Source: Tribonema minus
Lineage: Eukaryota; Sar; Xanthophyceae; Tribonematales; Tribonemataceae
Assembly: GCA_017506865.1 (NCBI GenBank)
Contig: JAFCMP010000150.1
Span: 62,001 to 126,000 of the forward strand
Direction of reading: 5' to 3'
DNA: 64,000 nucleotides
The position numbers were made by a program, and so were the translations under genes. The notes under the pieces are model-generated. The model was not told where the DNA came from. It made no database searches and saw only the letters and a list, made by a program, of their open reading frames with translations. Positions 35,301 through 60,146 of the stretch are shown here, piece by piece. Within the stretch, counting starts at the first letter, position 1. Each line of letters opens with the position of its first letter.

Positions 35301-38300
35301 GAGGCTGTTGTCCAGAGCCTGCGCGCGAGCGGAGACGGTGAGCGGCACGGCACGACTTCAGGCCAGCGCCGGAATCAAGGTCACCTCGACTGCGATGACT
35401 TTGTGATGGCAGTGACGGCAGGGCGTGCATGCACCACGCCCACTAATGAAGGTAGCAAGTGCATGGCCATATGCACATAAGTTTGCGCGTGCCGCCGCGC
35501 GGACCGCGTCACACGGCTGCAGAGCATATATGATGCATCGTCGCATGCCGGGGCCGCCCTGCGCGTTCACGACAAGCAGGCACGCGTCGCTTCGACGCTT
35601 TGCGAGCCAGCATAGCGGCGGCGGCAGCATTGGCAGCGGGCGCTGTGATGTGTGTATGCGGGCCGCACGCCGCTCAAACGCACAAGGCTCAGTGCACCGC
35701 GCCTGAGCCCATTATCGCACGTCTTGCAGCGCGCATGCGACAGCGCGCTGGCACCAATACTCATTAGTTATCACCAACTGGCCAACATCATTACCCTTGT
35801 CGATGAGGACAACTGGTGCCACAGGGCACGCGTTACATAGCGCAGAGTAGCGGGGCGCGCTGGTTGAGCAATGCCTAGGGCCAGACACTCACGACCCCTG
35901 CAGCACTGCCGCGCGCAGAGGCGCTCTCGCCGATTGCGCTCTCGCCGCTAGCGCTCTCGCCGCTTGCGCTCTCGCCGCTTGCGCTCTCGCCGCTTGCGCT
36001 GCGCAGCGGCGGAGAGTACAGGCCGCGCTCAAGGGAGCCGCAGCGCGCGCCGCAAACAAATGGGTCATCGCTCAGCAACTGTGCACGAGGCCCTGTCCCT
36101 GTGTGACCCAACGGACCACTGCCGCGGCGCTCCCCCCCCCCCCCCCCCACAGATTGCACGTGGCCTTTCTGCCGCAAGAGCACCCCCCTCCCGCCAAGGC
36201 CGCTCCACAGAAACACGCTGCCCCCCGGGGGCCACCCCCACCCCCCGAGCACGCGTCAGGCATCAGTAGTGCTGGGCGTGAAACCCTCATTATTCACATC
36301 ATGGCAAAACAAGTTGCAGCAATCGTATACAGTTCTTTTTCTCTTTCTTCCCCTGAATTCGCTAAGAGTTACTTCAACAGCGGCATGCCGACGCGGCGCG
36401 CGCGGCGCTGCTCACCGCCGCGTAGTCCGCCACGGCGGCGTAGGGCTTGAGGATGGCGAGGATGGGGCTGCCTTCCGTCTTGTCCAGCAGCCTGTTGGCC
36501 TTGTCGATCATGGCCTCCACGGACTGGCCGCTGAAGTCCTCGCTCGTGTTCCAGCCCGACGCGGCCTCGGTGGAGTTTGTCTCGGCGTCCTTGGAGGCAT
36601 TCTGGGAGGGGGGGGGGGGGGGGGGTAAACCGCGCGGGGGGGGGGGGGGACTGAGCGCTGAGCGTTGAGACGTCAGCTTGGGCTTTGTGGTGCATCGGCT
36701 GCAGGGTGGCCATAGCTCGCATTGACATCTGATTCTCAAGTGCAGATGACCGCAAATGGGAATCACGGCCGTGACCGCCGGCATGTAGCGCGCACAGCAA
36801 TGGGGGGAAGGGGGATGGCATAGGACAACCAACACACCAGCTGCCACGACTGCGATGGTGGAACTGCAGGCGCGAGCGCTTCCGGCAACACACACGCGGC
36901 ACGTACTCGCAACACGCCTGTGAGGCACGGCGACGCCGCTGCTCTCGCATGTGGTTGCTGAGAATTCTCGTTGTGCCACGAACATCAATGTTCGCATGGT
37001 GTGCTTCCTGCTGCTGCGCAGGGTGCAGCAGCGCTCGGCACTCACCTCGACCGCGGCCTGCACGCTGGCCTTCGCCTGCGCGCTCACCGCGGCGCCGTCG
37101 TACTTGACGTTGAGCGCGGCCTTGATGTCGCGCTTGTGCGACGCGTCGCGCGCCTTGATGGAGGTGACGCCGTGGTACCACGCGCCGCGCTTCATGCCGT
37201 GGATGTAGTAGCGCCCGTACGCCTGCTCGAAGGCGCTCGGGCCCTCTGTCTTGAGCATCTCCTTGGCCTGGCGCGGTCGGCGCGTTCATCAAGCGCGGGT
37301 GCACCGTGTGTGTCGTCAGTGCCGGTGCCAGCATAGTCAGTGCTCGGTGAGACAACCACGGCGGGGTGCAAGAGGGTCGCTCGCACTTGCGCCAGAGCGC
37401 CAGCGCAGGCAGCATTAACGGCAGCGCGGCAGCTCGCGATTTGCACAGTCTGCGCAGGCATCGACTACACACCACGCGGACGTCGGGGCCGCGATGCGCC
37501 CCTTGCCGTACACGTGCTTCAAGAAGTTCCAACAGACATCACATCGTCTCATGGGGCTAGCAGACCAGCGTCGGACCTGCATGAGGCGGCTGCTGGGCAC
37601 GCGCGCGCGCTGCAGAAGGGCCCGCGGCGGCGCATCGCTCCGCCTTGTGCGTGCAGCAGTGCACAGCGCTTGACGCGCTCAGCGCTCACCGTCTGACTTC
37701 CACAAGTCATCAAATAAGGGGGGGTGCGCAGCGCTCGGCACACTCACCGCCTCGCTCAGCTTGAGCTCGGTGCCCTCCTCAAACGTGCGCGCGTCGCCGA
37801 GGTAGCTGCTGTTGACGGTCAGGTGGACGGCCGACGTGTCCGCGCAGGTGCTCGACAGGTAGCTCGCCTGCGGCGGCGAATGGCAGCACGGAGTCAACAA
37901 CTGGTATGGGGCTGGCAGCGTTACCTGAAGGGAAAGAACGCGGCTGAACAGCACAGAGTTTGTGGAGGTGGCAGCGGTACCTGAAGTGAGGCAACGGGGC
38001 CGAATGAGGTTGAGTTCACAAAGTGGGCTTGACCGCTGCTACCAGGCTGTCACGACCTGCTCAAGCGTGCTGTACACGCGCTCAGACATTAAAGCAGCAG
38101 AAAAATGTGCACTTTCACGGCGCTGCTCACATTCTGCCAATCTGTCAAGACTCAACTGCGGACACAATGACGTCGATAGCTGGTGTACCGTCGTGTGCCA
38201 ACAGCAGGCCTCACAAAGTGGCAAGAAGTACACGCCACAGCCATGCAGCAACTGCTGCACCTACTAGTTGACCGTTTGCAGCACGCACGCCGCTCGTGAC

Positions 38301-38613
38301 AGCGTCCAGGACCTAGAAGTAGGGTTGGCGCGCGGCTCACCTCCACACCGCCGCCGCCGGAGCCGAAGCCGCCGTTGAACTCCGCGGACGCCTCTATGGA
38401 CGCGTCGACGACGTCCGAGTACGAGTCGCTGTCGGAGACAATCGCAATGCTGACCGACAGCTTGCCCTGCGGCGCCTTGTCCCACGAGGGGAACGCCTGG
38501 GCCTCCGCCGTCAGGCCGTCGAAGGGCGAGGGGCCGATGCTGCCGTCGGACATGATGCCGTCGCCGAGCGTGAAGGACTCGCGCCAGGGGATGTTCTCGA
38601 GGTCGCCGCCCAT
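32340..38613 (-). CDS. MACPF-like pore-forming region plus jacalin-like lectin domain, paralogue B
   Basis: Eight exons (38341-38613, 37748-37867, 37046-37267, 36416-36601, 35228-35318, 34174-34434, 33432-33517, 32340-32858) join in phase to 585 residues. Exon boundaries and phases match paralogue A one for one; exons 2-5 have identical lengths. The MACPF-like YGRYYIHG motif sits near residues 148-155, and the C-terminal 172 residues form the jacalin-like domain (ITELTVWTD, RNLAFATNKG, CGLFGSWAWLPD). The start codon is chosen by homology with paralogue A; an in-frame ATG nine codons earlier exists but has no counterpart in A. No signal peptide or membrane helix is seen. The sequence gives no sign of stops or frameshifts, so both copies look intact. 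Introns have long C tracts near their 3' ends. Function is inferred only: carbohydrate binding coupled to membrane insertion. Confidence 0.6.
35921..35995. repeat. 15-bp tandem repeat, five units
   Basis: Units of gcgctctcgccgctt repeat five times with minor changes in the intron between exons 4 and 5 of paralogue B. Because the unit is 15 bp, the minus strand would read as a Gly-Glu-Ser-Ala-Ser repeat without stops, but no splice sites join it to the gene. Confidence 0.9.
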
Positions 38614-40101
38614 GGTGACTGTTTGAGGTTCAACTTTCAAAAGTGACGTTCCAGAGCCTGTGCTGAGGGGTTCACAGCGTGTGGCCTGCGCGCGTGTGCG
38701 CGCCGCGCGGGGATGCGGGGGGGGCGTGTGGGGGGCAGGGGAGGCGCAGAGGTGGTCGTGGCAAGCGGTGAGTCGTTCGGGCAGGGCAGGGCAGTGTCGG
38801 TGCAGAAAGGGCTGCTGGCCTTCAAGTCATGCCGTCTGTGACATGCGGCACGAGGCTCAAGCGCCAGAAGGCTTGGTGTTAATTTGACCTCTGCCTGCCA
38901 GAGATGTGCCCAGGCAAGTTGAAGTGATGGCGGCTAATCAAAATCCGCCTGATGAGCACCGTGCGTGGACATGGACATGGCATGCGTATTGTGGCACCAT
39001 AATGCGCAAATGCTGAAACAATTCACGAGTACGGAGGTCACAACATGACGAGATATGCTGACCTCCATCATATGTGCTGATGTATAGGGCATTGGTGCAG
39101 TATGTACACCTACTAATAGTCTACTCGTCAGAAGAGCACTTGCAGCAAGGTGCGGCCGTTGTAAGTTCATGACGAGTGGCACAGTGGCATAATGTTACTG
39201 CTACTTCATTGCCAACTCCACCCTGCACACAAAGATAGCATCCTGCCAGGTAAAACAAAAAGCCTTAAGGTGAGCTTAAAAATTGAAGTTTGGTTGTTCT
39301 GAAGTCGTTTACGCACGCGCATGCCCGATATTGTGAAGTGGCAATGAGTTTAGATTTGTACAGCTGACTTGCAAAATTCTCGCTATCAGGTGCCAGCAGC
39401 GCGCACCAGCGGGCTTAGACCGGCGCGCACCTCCAAGAAAAATCCTGGGCCGGACACCTAACATGCGCATTTTTTGATGCTGTGCTTGTAAATAAGGAGA
39501 GCGAAGCGCTGGAGTGGCATCATATACGTAGTCAGAAGCTTTTGTTTGTCCTCAAGCATGCTATGGCGCAGATCTCTCACACGTCCTAAAAGTGTAGCCC
39601 CTGATGGGCCTCCCTCGCGAGAGTATCTTGCGCAGCACTAATGGATCACCTCCACTACATCGCAGGCTGTGAGCGACACTGCACCCACTTTGCGCTGCAC
39701 TCACCCTTGACTGCAGACAGCACCACCTGCTCCAGTCCTGTCGGCGCAGGCCGTGTGCACAATGAAGAATCCTTTGCTCGAGCTCACACTTTTGCTCAAC
39801 CTTCAAGCAGCTGCGGACGGCGGCGTATTGGATAAGCTAACGCTTTGGGCAGTCCCTCTGCTCACTCTGCAGTGTTGGCAGCACCAAGTTAGATATCCAC
39901 ACACAACCTGCACCGTCGCCACGATCGTATCGTTAGATGCGCTTCGGTGAAATCTGCTTTCCAAGTACACCTTGAGGAAATCTCCAGGTGGAGCAATCAT
40001 TTGCGAAGAAGGCCGAACCCTAGTATTAGGGTAGACTCTCCTGGAGAGTAATTCCTGGTGTACTTATGATCTTGTATTTATAGCAGCATTCCTGGTGTAC
40101 T
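38614..40101. other. Upstream region of paralogue B
   Basis: The first 30 bp hold a variant promoter element (aggttcaactttcaaaagtg at 38626-38645). From about 39280 the sequence parallels the region upstream of paralogue A. The block at 39556-40020 is copy 2 of the conserved non-coding segment. The right end carries direct repeats bordering a retroelement. No gene is supported. Confidence 0.55.
39556..40020. repeat. Highly conserved non-coding block, copy 2
   Basis: Counterpart of 30676-31160. The first 191 bases carry a single substitution (g at 39606 against a at 30726). Small indels begin after about 39746. Its distance to paralogue B's start (about 0.94 kb) is similar to that of copy 1 to paralogue A (about 1.15 kb). 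Confidence 0.9.
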
Positions 40102-40916
40102 TTTCATTAATTCTCGCTCAGGGCGCGATGATTGGCATCTAGCTGTAAGAAATCTACATGTCGTATGACAGTCTGAAAGTGTCGCAACGACAACCACTCA
40201 AACGCCACCGCCGCCAAATGGCATCTCGGGGTCCTCCCCTACGTCCTCCTTCATGTGCCCCCCCCCCTGGATTCTGCCATGTGTGTCATGACACGGCCAG
40301 AGTACGCCATGTGGAGCGCTGCCGACAGTGCCGAGCGTAAGCGCGCCAGGGCGATGCCCTTGAGAGCTTTAGGGCGCGCTCCTCCGGGCACTGACATCCT
40401 GCTGGCATACTCCGTCGCCACAGCCTCCGGCAGCTTCCGCCCCTGCTCCCCGATGCTGCCAAATGACCCTATTGCCAAAGTGGCAAGTTTGTAGCAATTC
40501 TGATCATAATGACCAGAATAGTGGGTAGTCTTGGCGGCCTCCTGGTCGCGGCAGCATCGCTCAGGGTCTGCTGCAGTCTTCGCCGCCCGCGACGCCACCT
40601 GTGCCTCGAAGCAGGTAACGTCCACTATGAGCGGTAGGTGGCGTGTCGGGTCGTCGTAGCCGGTCACCGGGAAGGCGTCGGCAGGCAGCACGATGTCCAT
40701 CCTGCGACTCCCCGGCGGCCCGGCGGACCCCAGAAACGGCGTGTAGTCCTCGTCAACCAGTCCCGTTTTGAGGTATTGCCGCAGGATGCGCTGCGTGGCC
40801 CTCGTGACGCTATTATGGACGATGGTGTCGTGCGCCTTGACGCGTGGCGCTTGACATAGGCGTGCATGCAGGGTGCCGCCCGGCGACTTCCCGCACAGCT
40901 TGCAGCCTGTCGTCTG
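40102..40916 (-). mobile_element. 5'-truncated non-LTR retrotransposon with direct-repeat borders
   Basis: The 13-base word ttcctggtgtact occurs at 40052-40064, 40089-40101 and 40917-40929, so the segment between the last two is bordered by a perfect direct repeat like a target-site duplication. Inside, on the minus strand, lies the C-terminal part of a reverse-transcriptase-type polyprotein. The corresponding place upstream of paralogue A lacks this segment, although sequence on both sides is shared. This suggests insertion after the duplication. The first repeat copy plus the 27-base word at 40061-40087 may be part of the tail or a second event. Confidence 0.7.
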
Positions 40917-40925
40917 TTCCTGGTG
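40251..40925 (-). pseudogene. C-terminal fragment of a LINE-type reverse transcriptase protein
   Basis: The minus strand is open from the insertion border to a stop at 40251, about 220 codons. It begins with a CKLC ... H ... C zinc-knuckle, followed by a VKAHDTIVHNSV segment, then DIVLPADAF, LIVDVTCFEAQ, and a C-terminal region with Lys/Tyr and an LAIGSFGSIGEQG motif. This order is usual for the part after the reverse-transcriptase domain in non-LTR elements of many algae and protists. The polymerase and endonuclease domains are absent, as expected for a 5' truncation. It has no start codon of its own and should be inactive. Confidence 0.72.
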
Positions 40926-40929
40926 TACT

Positions 40930-41746
40930 GTATATCATACATATCATACATGTCATACATGTGTCGATTATCTATGCATCGCATCCCAGGCGAGAATGAA
41001 ATGGTTGACCCCAGTACCATGGTGATTACCCGACACAGATGCTCAATCGAAGTGTTTGTTTATACTCTGTGAATTCTCAGAGCCAGGCTTGCAGTTGGTG
41101 GCCATCAGGAAAAAAGGGGGGTGGTCTCGTTTGCCATCCGCTGTCGCTGTCGGCCGTCATTTGCCGGCGGCTCGCCAGGGTATTCACCGGCGAACGTGCG
41201 GCGGTTGTTGTGGAAGGTTTAGCAGGCCAACAGTAGCAAATTGCCGGAGTCTCGCCATTTGCATTTGCCGGCCAACAGGCTTGCGGCCGGCGAGCAGTTA
41301 AACTTCTATAACACAGTTGAACCTCTAGGGGTTTTTTTGTGTGAAGTAACGGGTGTGTGGCGCGCAGTGTTGCTGTTGCTGGCAAATGTGAACATGGATG
41401 TGGCGTGATGGCTTTTCGAATTTGCTGCAGTCGCCGTCTGGTGAGTTCTAACAACAGCAAGGTCTCTTTCTCTACACAAGCCGATGTGCTAAGCGGTTCA
41501 ATCGGTAATTGCTTAAGCCAGAAGGCTGGCGTGCAGCTTACTACTTTGAAGTGAGAGTAGTTATCAATATATGAATTGCTGCACATTTGCGGCAGCTTTT
41601 GAGAGCACACATATTACTTGTGAAATTCTATAGATCCAGCAGTTGCAATTGAAGGAACTCAGAAAACACACAAGAAGGAACTTCAACTTGCTATCTGATA
41701 CATACCCTGGTATCACCTGGTGCTGGCTGGCTCACACATAGCTGCG
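40930..41746. other. Intergenic region upstream of LSM3
   Basis: The first 80 bases resume homology with 31206-31285 near paralogue A. The stretch 41155-41300 has several short ttgccgg/ccggcga words that form weak inverted repeats. The promoter element gaacttcaacttg lies at 41678-41690, about 57 bp before the LSM3 start. No gene is seen. Confidence 0.5.
41678..41690. promoter_or_regulatory. AACTTCAA-type element upstream of LSM3
   Basis: A copy of the recurring element, 57 bp before the start codon. Similar copies lie close to the starts of at least five other genes in this window. Its role as a promoter or initiator element is inferred from position only. Confidence 0.5.
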
Positions 41747-43653
41747 ATGTCGACGAGCGTGGAGGAGCCGCTGGATCTCATCAGACTGTCGCTTGACGAG
41801 AGAGTATATGTCAAGTGCAGAGGTGACAGGGAGCTCAGAGGGAAATTGCACGTGAGTTTTGCTCGGGGCCCTGTGGATCCCAACGAGGTAGCGTGACGTG
41901 TTGTTCACCAAATGCCCACGCGGCGATAGTCTGTTGCGAGGCCTCTGGGTTTGCTGACTTCAGTCGCTGCTTCAGTACTCACTACTTCTCGAGCGCGTGG
42001 AACTTCAACTATGTAGATACAGGTGTGTGTGTGCGTGTGTGTGTGCTGTGGCAGCTTTCAAGCTGGCCGCATGCGGACGACTTACCACGTACGCAGGGAA
42101 AATGTGTTGCACTAGTTCGCGAATCAAGGCACAGGCATTGGTTCTAGGCTTTGCAGCCCTTGTCTGATCTGCTCCAATGACGCTGGACGCTGGATGATCA
42201 ACATACGCGCAAGATACATTTTTCTGAGGACGCAGCAGAAACGATGCTATTGAGCACAGATGGGGACGTCTGCATTGTGTTGCATGCGTCCTTTCAGCAA
42301 CCCTTTCAGTGTCGCGCAATGCAGTCTTGCGGCATCATGCAGGCATCGTCGTACATCTGCAGTGCCGAAGCTGCACATCTGCAGTCCCAAAATTACGGAA
42401 GAACTCCCAAACGTCCACGGCTTTCAGCATGTGTAATGGTGATTTTGAAGCTGCCTCAGGCGTTCGAGCATTGTCCCACTAGACTGTAGCACTGCCAAAT
42501 GCCAGAGTCAGGATTGCAGGCAACGCGAGGGCACGCTTGGGTAATCGCCGTGGTTGCTCAACTGCATCAATCTCACAAGATGCAGAGAATGATCGCTGCC
42601 ACCACGTGCAGGCCTGCTTGCAATTCCTTACCGCAATCGCATATAGTGCAATCTTCGTGTCTCGCCGGGCGCCTGAAGCCTGTCGCCTCTGTTGAGCGCG
42701 CTGCTGTCGTTGTGCACAGCGAAGTACTCTTTAGTCAGATTGTGCTTAGGGCGAGAAGAAATCCAGATGGAACTTAGATTTGCAGCTCTCGAGTACTTCC
42801 GAGGCGAGCGTACTGGCCTGCTGATCCACATGGCATGAGCCAGCAGGCCTGCCAGCGCCTCCTCTGCTGCGCTGGCTCACATGGGGCTCGCTCTCTGTTG
42901 TCGCCGTCCCGCACCCGTCCTTGGCAGGCGTACGACCAGCATTTAAATCTCGTGCTCGGGGAGGTGGAGGAGACCGTCACAACAGTGGAGATTGAAGAAG
43001 AAACAGAAGAAGAGCTGGTTACGGTGAGTGGCGTGGCGAGTCAATTTGCCGTTTTGCCTCGGACTTTTGCGCCATGCATTACCGCCTGTGTGCTTGCGCC
43101 CCTACGTGGCTGCGCTGTGTCGATCCATTGCTATGGGGTTTGAGAACGGTGTGGTCACTGCATGACCAAACCACTCAGCGAAGGCTGGCACGCTGTCGCT
43201 ACTCTGCCTGGCTTCAGCATTGCGGTTTACACGATGGTGGTTTTTGGGCTGTAAATGATTGCATGCATGCGCGTTGCGTCATTTGAATGCCGCACGTCGC
43301 AGGTTGCTACCAGTGTAGGTCCGCATTCCCGCAACGTCAAGTGGGAGACAGTGGCATGTCGTGCCAACAGCAGCGCCTCTGTGCAGGTTTTGTTCTTCAA
43401 GTTGGTTGGCACGTTGCAGCAGTTGCAATCACCCTGCTGCCCCGTCTGTAAACAGCGGCCAGTGGCGCCTAACATGGCGTAGTAGGCTGTGTATCTTTCT
43501 GCTGCAGTGACTGCACTTGTTCAATGGATGCGACCTCACTGGCCTGTTGTGTATGCTGCATGCTCTCTGCAGACGTCCAAGCGAAATGTGGAGATGCTCT
43601 TTGTGCGCGGCGACATGGTGATTCTCATTTCACCCCCCCTTCGGACAGCATAA
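41747..43653 (+). CDS. LSM3: U6 snRNA-associated Sm-like protein LSm3
   Basis: Subunit of the LSm2-8 ring that binds the 3' end of U6 snRNA in the nucleus, and of LSm1-7 that acts in cytoplasmic mRNA decay. Three exons (41747-41851, 42928-43023, 43573-43653) join in phase to 93 residues, close to the usual length. The sequence matches the family throughout: [21 protein letters not shown] at the N-terminus, the Sm1 motif [17 protein letters not shown] with the conserved Asp and Asn, an acidic loop rich in Glu, then the Sm2 motif [15 protein letters not shown]. The Arg-Gly-Asp turn is the typical RNA-binding loop of LSm3. Introns are long relative to the coding sequence. It is a single intact gene with no odd features. 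Confidence 0.97.
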
Positions 43654-44021
43654 TGTACATAGACCTTCTGCAGGCGCGCCATGCTTGGCAATTAGTCTCT
43701 GTCCTGTTTAAAATCCGGGGTGCGCTGTTCTCTTGGGTGCTGTTGCGCACCACAGTAGAGCTGTGTCAGCATGAAGCGCCAGGCATGCGCCCATTGTTTT
43801 CGGTTCTGCAGTGTACTGTACCATGCCTTGTGCGTCCTTGTCATGCGCTGTGGTCTCACACTGGCACTTTGCACTTCAAGCGAGTGATTGAAGTTGAAGT
43901 TGTTTTGTCCACAGAAGGTTCGTTCCCGGGCAAATTCGTAACCGCCGTTCTTTTTCGGGGACCCGACCTTGGGGCCATGGTTCTGGTTTGTGAATGCCCA
44001 TGACTGGCGCGCCGTAAGAGC
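43654..44021. promoter_or_regulatory. Promoter region of the LRR/IQ/WW gene
   Basis: A 368-bp gap between LSM3 and the next start codon. It carries cacttcaag at 43872-43880 and a doubled element attgaagttgaagttg at 43887-43902, about 120 bp before the ATG. No TATA box was seen. Confidence 0.45.
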
Positions 44022-58264
<14,243 letters not shown>

Positions 58265-60146
58265 GCAGCTGTGTTTACGCGCGAATGTGAATGGGTACAT
58301 ACTGTACACAATGTACTACACATGCATCCGGGGCCATTGCCCCCCCCCCCCCCCCCCCAACTCTAGGGAGCAGAGGCCGCGCCATCGTGTGAATAGGAAA
58401 GTGTTGCCATCGGTATGCATGATGCTATTCCTATTTGGATGTGCGATGTACACACTTGCCTGTCGTGCTGAGCACACGTATGCTCGGCCAGCACAGCTTT
58501 GTCGCTGCCTGCCACATGATGCATTTCTATCGCTGGCTGAGAGATGACGTGCTGCCGCTGCACTGTATATGCAAGCGCCAACTTTGATGCTCCGATGTGC
58601 ACACATGGAAGCTTACACCCGCTTGCGCTCTGCACGGTTCAATGCTTGCTGTGGATGTTGGCGCCTGGGCATGCATCACGATGCCCTGTGCATACCACGG
58701 CTTCATCATACGCATGACTTGCATGTTATGCGCACACTCCCACATATCCACTCCCAGGAAATGCATGTGCTTACACAGGGACAATCACCAGCTACAGGAT
58801 TTCACAAGCAGCAACGGCCTCAAGCATGTGTCACACGCATGCAAGCACAGCAGGCATGTGAGAATGACGGAGGCGCACAAAAGCTGACGCGGTCCAGTGG
58901 AGAACAAGAGTGGTTGTACGGCTCATGGACGTGCCATCCTGCAGGTGCCAGCTCAGTTGCTTCTGACACAAGACACTGAGGCATGTAAACAAATTACAAT
59001 GGTCAAATACATGCACCGACTCAGCTGATGAGCGGTGCTGTGCTATCTTCACCGCAATGCCATCTGTACCAGACAGAACTGACAGGACTATGCACAAAGC
59101 TCGCTGTGAATGTTGGCATCTGGTCATACACCTCGACGCCCTGTGCGTACCACGGCTCCATCATTTATATCACATGCGAGTCATGCGTACACCGCGACTT
59201 ATCCACATCCAGGTGTCCCCATCAGGTGTAGAAGATGCATGTGCTCACAGGGCAGTTACCAGCTAAGTGACTCCACCAACAGCAACAGCCGCAACAAGCA
59301 TATGTCATATGCATGCAGGCACAGCAGGCGAGTAAAACTGACGGAGGAGCAGCGGTTCTGACGCACTCCATTGGAAAACTATTGTGGTTGTGATGGCTCA
59401 TTAACGTGCCACCCTGCAGGTGTCAGCTCTGTTGCTTCTGACAGAACACACTGAGGCATGTGTACTAATTACAGCGGTCAAATACATGCACCGACTCAGC
59501 TGATGAGCGGTGCTGTGCTATCTTCACCCTCAATGCCATCACCACGCGATGTGTCCCTTTCATGAGCGTGCCCATGCAAGTCGGCCGCTGCTGTTTCTCG
59601 CAGTTAATGATGATGGCAGCAGCAGTGGGGCACCCGCAACGCAGCGCTGCGTTTGGTTGCCCATGTATGCAACTTTTGCCTTCCCCCCGCGCCCCGGTGG
59701 GTGCCACGCCTGCACTATTGCACTCAATGCCAGATCCCTGCAAAACAGGGGATGACGCGTAAGAGCAGGCCGCCGCTCAGGCGCCCGGCACGCTGCCAAG
59801 CAGAGCGCTGCCACGACGCATGTCACTGTGCATGCGTGTGCGTGCGTGCGCCGCCACGGCGCCGCAACATCCGCTGCTTAACGGCGGGCGTGCGCCGGCC
59901 TGAGGGCTCATGCAGGCGCCGCGGTCAGTTGCGCGCTCCGCTCGTGCAACGCCGATCACGCGCTCGCGGCTTCACGGCGCGGCACTGCAAGCGCGTCGCG
60001 CCGCTGGCCGTGCGCACGCGCCGCGGCGCAGCGCTGTCATCACTCCCCGTGTGCCATCTGCCAAATGCAACGCCTCCAGAGCGCGCTCAACGCGATGCGC
60101 AAACACCAGCCTGTGCAGCAAGCTCATCGCCGGTGCGTGCGCGCGT
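58265..60146. other. Intergenic region between two convergent genes
   Basis: Holds the 3' flanks of the LRR/IQ/WW gene and LipB. A C homopolymer lies at about 58341-58358. The middle contains an imperfect direct duplication (58590-59540). The remainder to 60146 shows only short frames without motifs. Confidence 0.45.
58590..59540. repeat. Imperfect tandem duplication, about 475-bp units
   Basis: The 53-base word starting ggtcaaatacatgcaccgac occurs at 59001 and again at 59476. Upstream stretches also match, such as ttgctgtggatgttggc at 58646 against tcgctgtgaatgttggc at about 59101, and cctgcaggtgccagctc at 58940 against cctgcaggtgtcagctc at 59416. The two units differ by many substitutions and small indels and show no coding potential. 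Confidence 0.85.

Noticed and set aside
36369..37532. A 387-codon minus-strand frame across paralogue B
   Set aside because: It runs through two real exons in the wrong frame and an intron between them; the exon model with matching phases in paralogue A explains the region better.
39561..39806. Small minus-strand frame shared by both conserved blocks
   Set aside because: Its C-terminal part is kept in both copies, but only because the DNA itself is nearly identical; it diverges at the N-terminus through indels and shows no family features.
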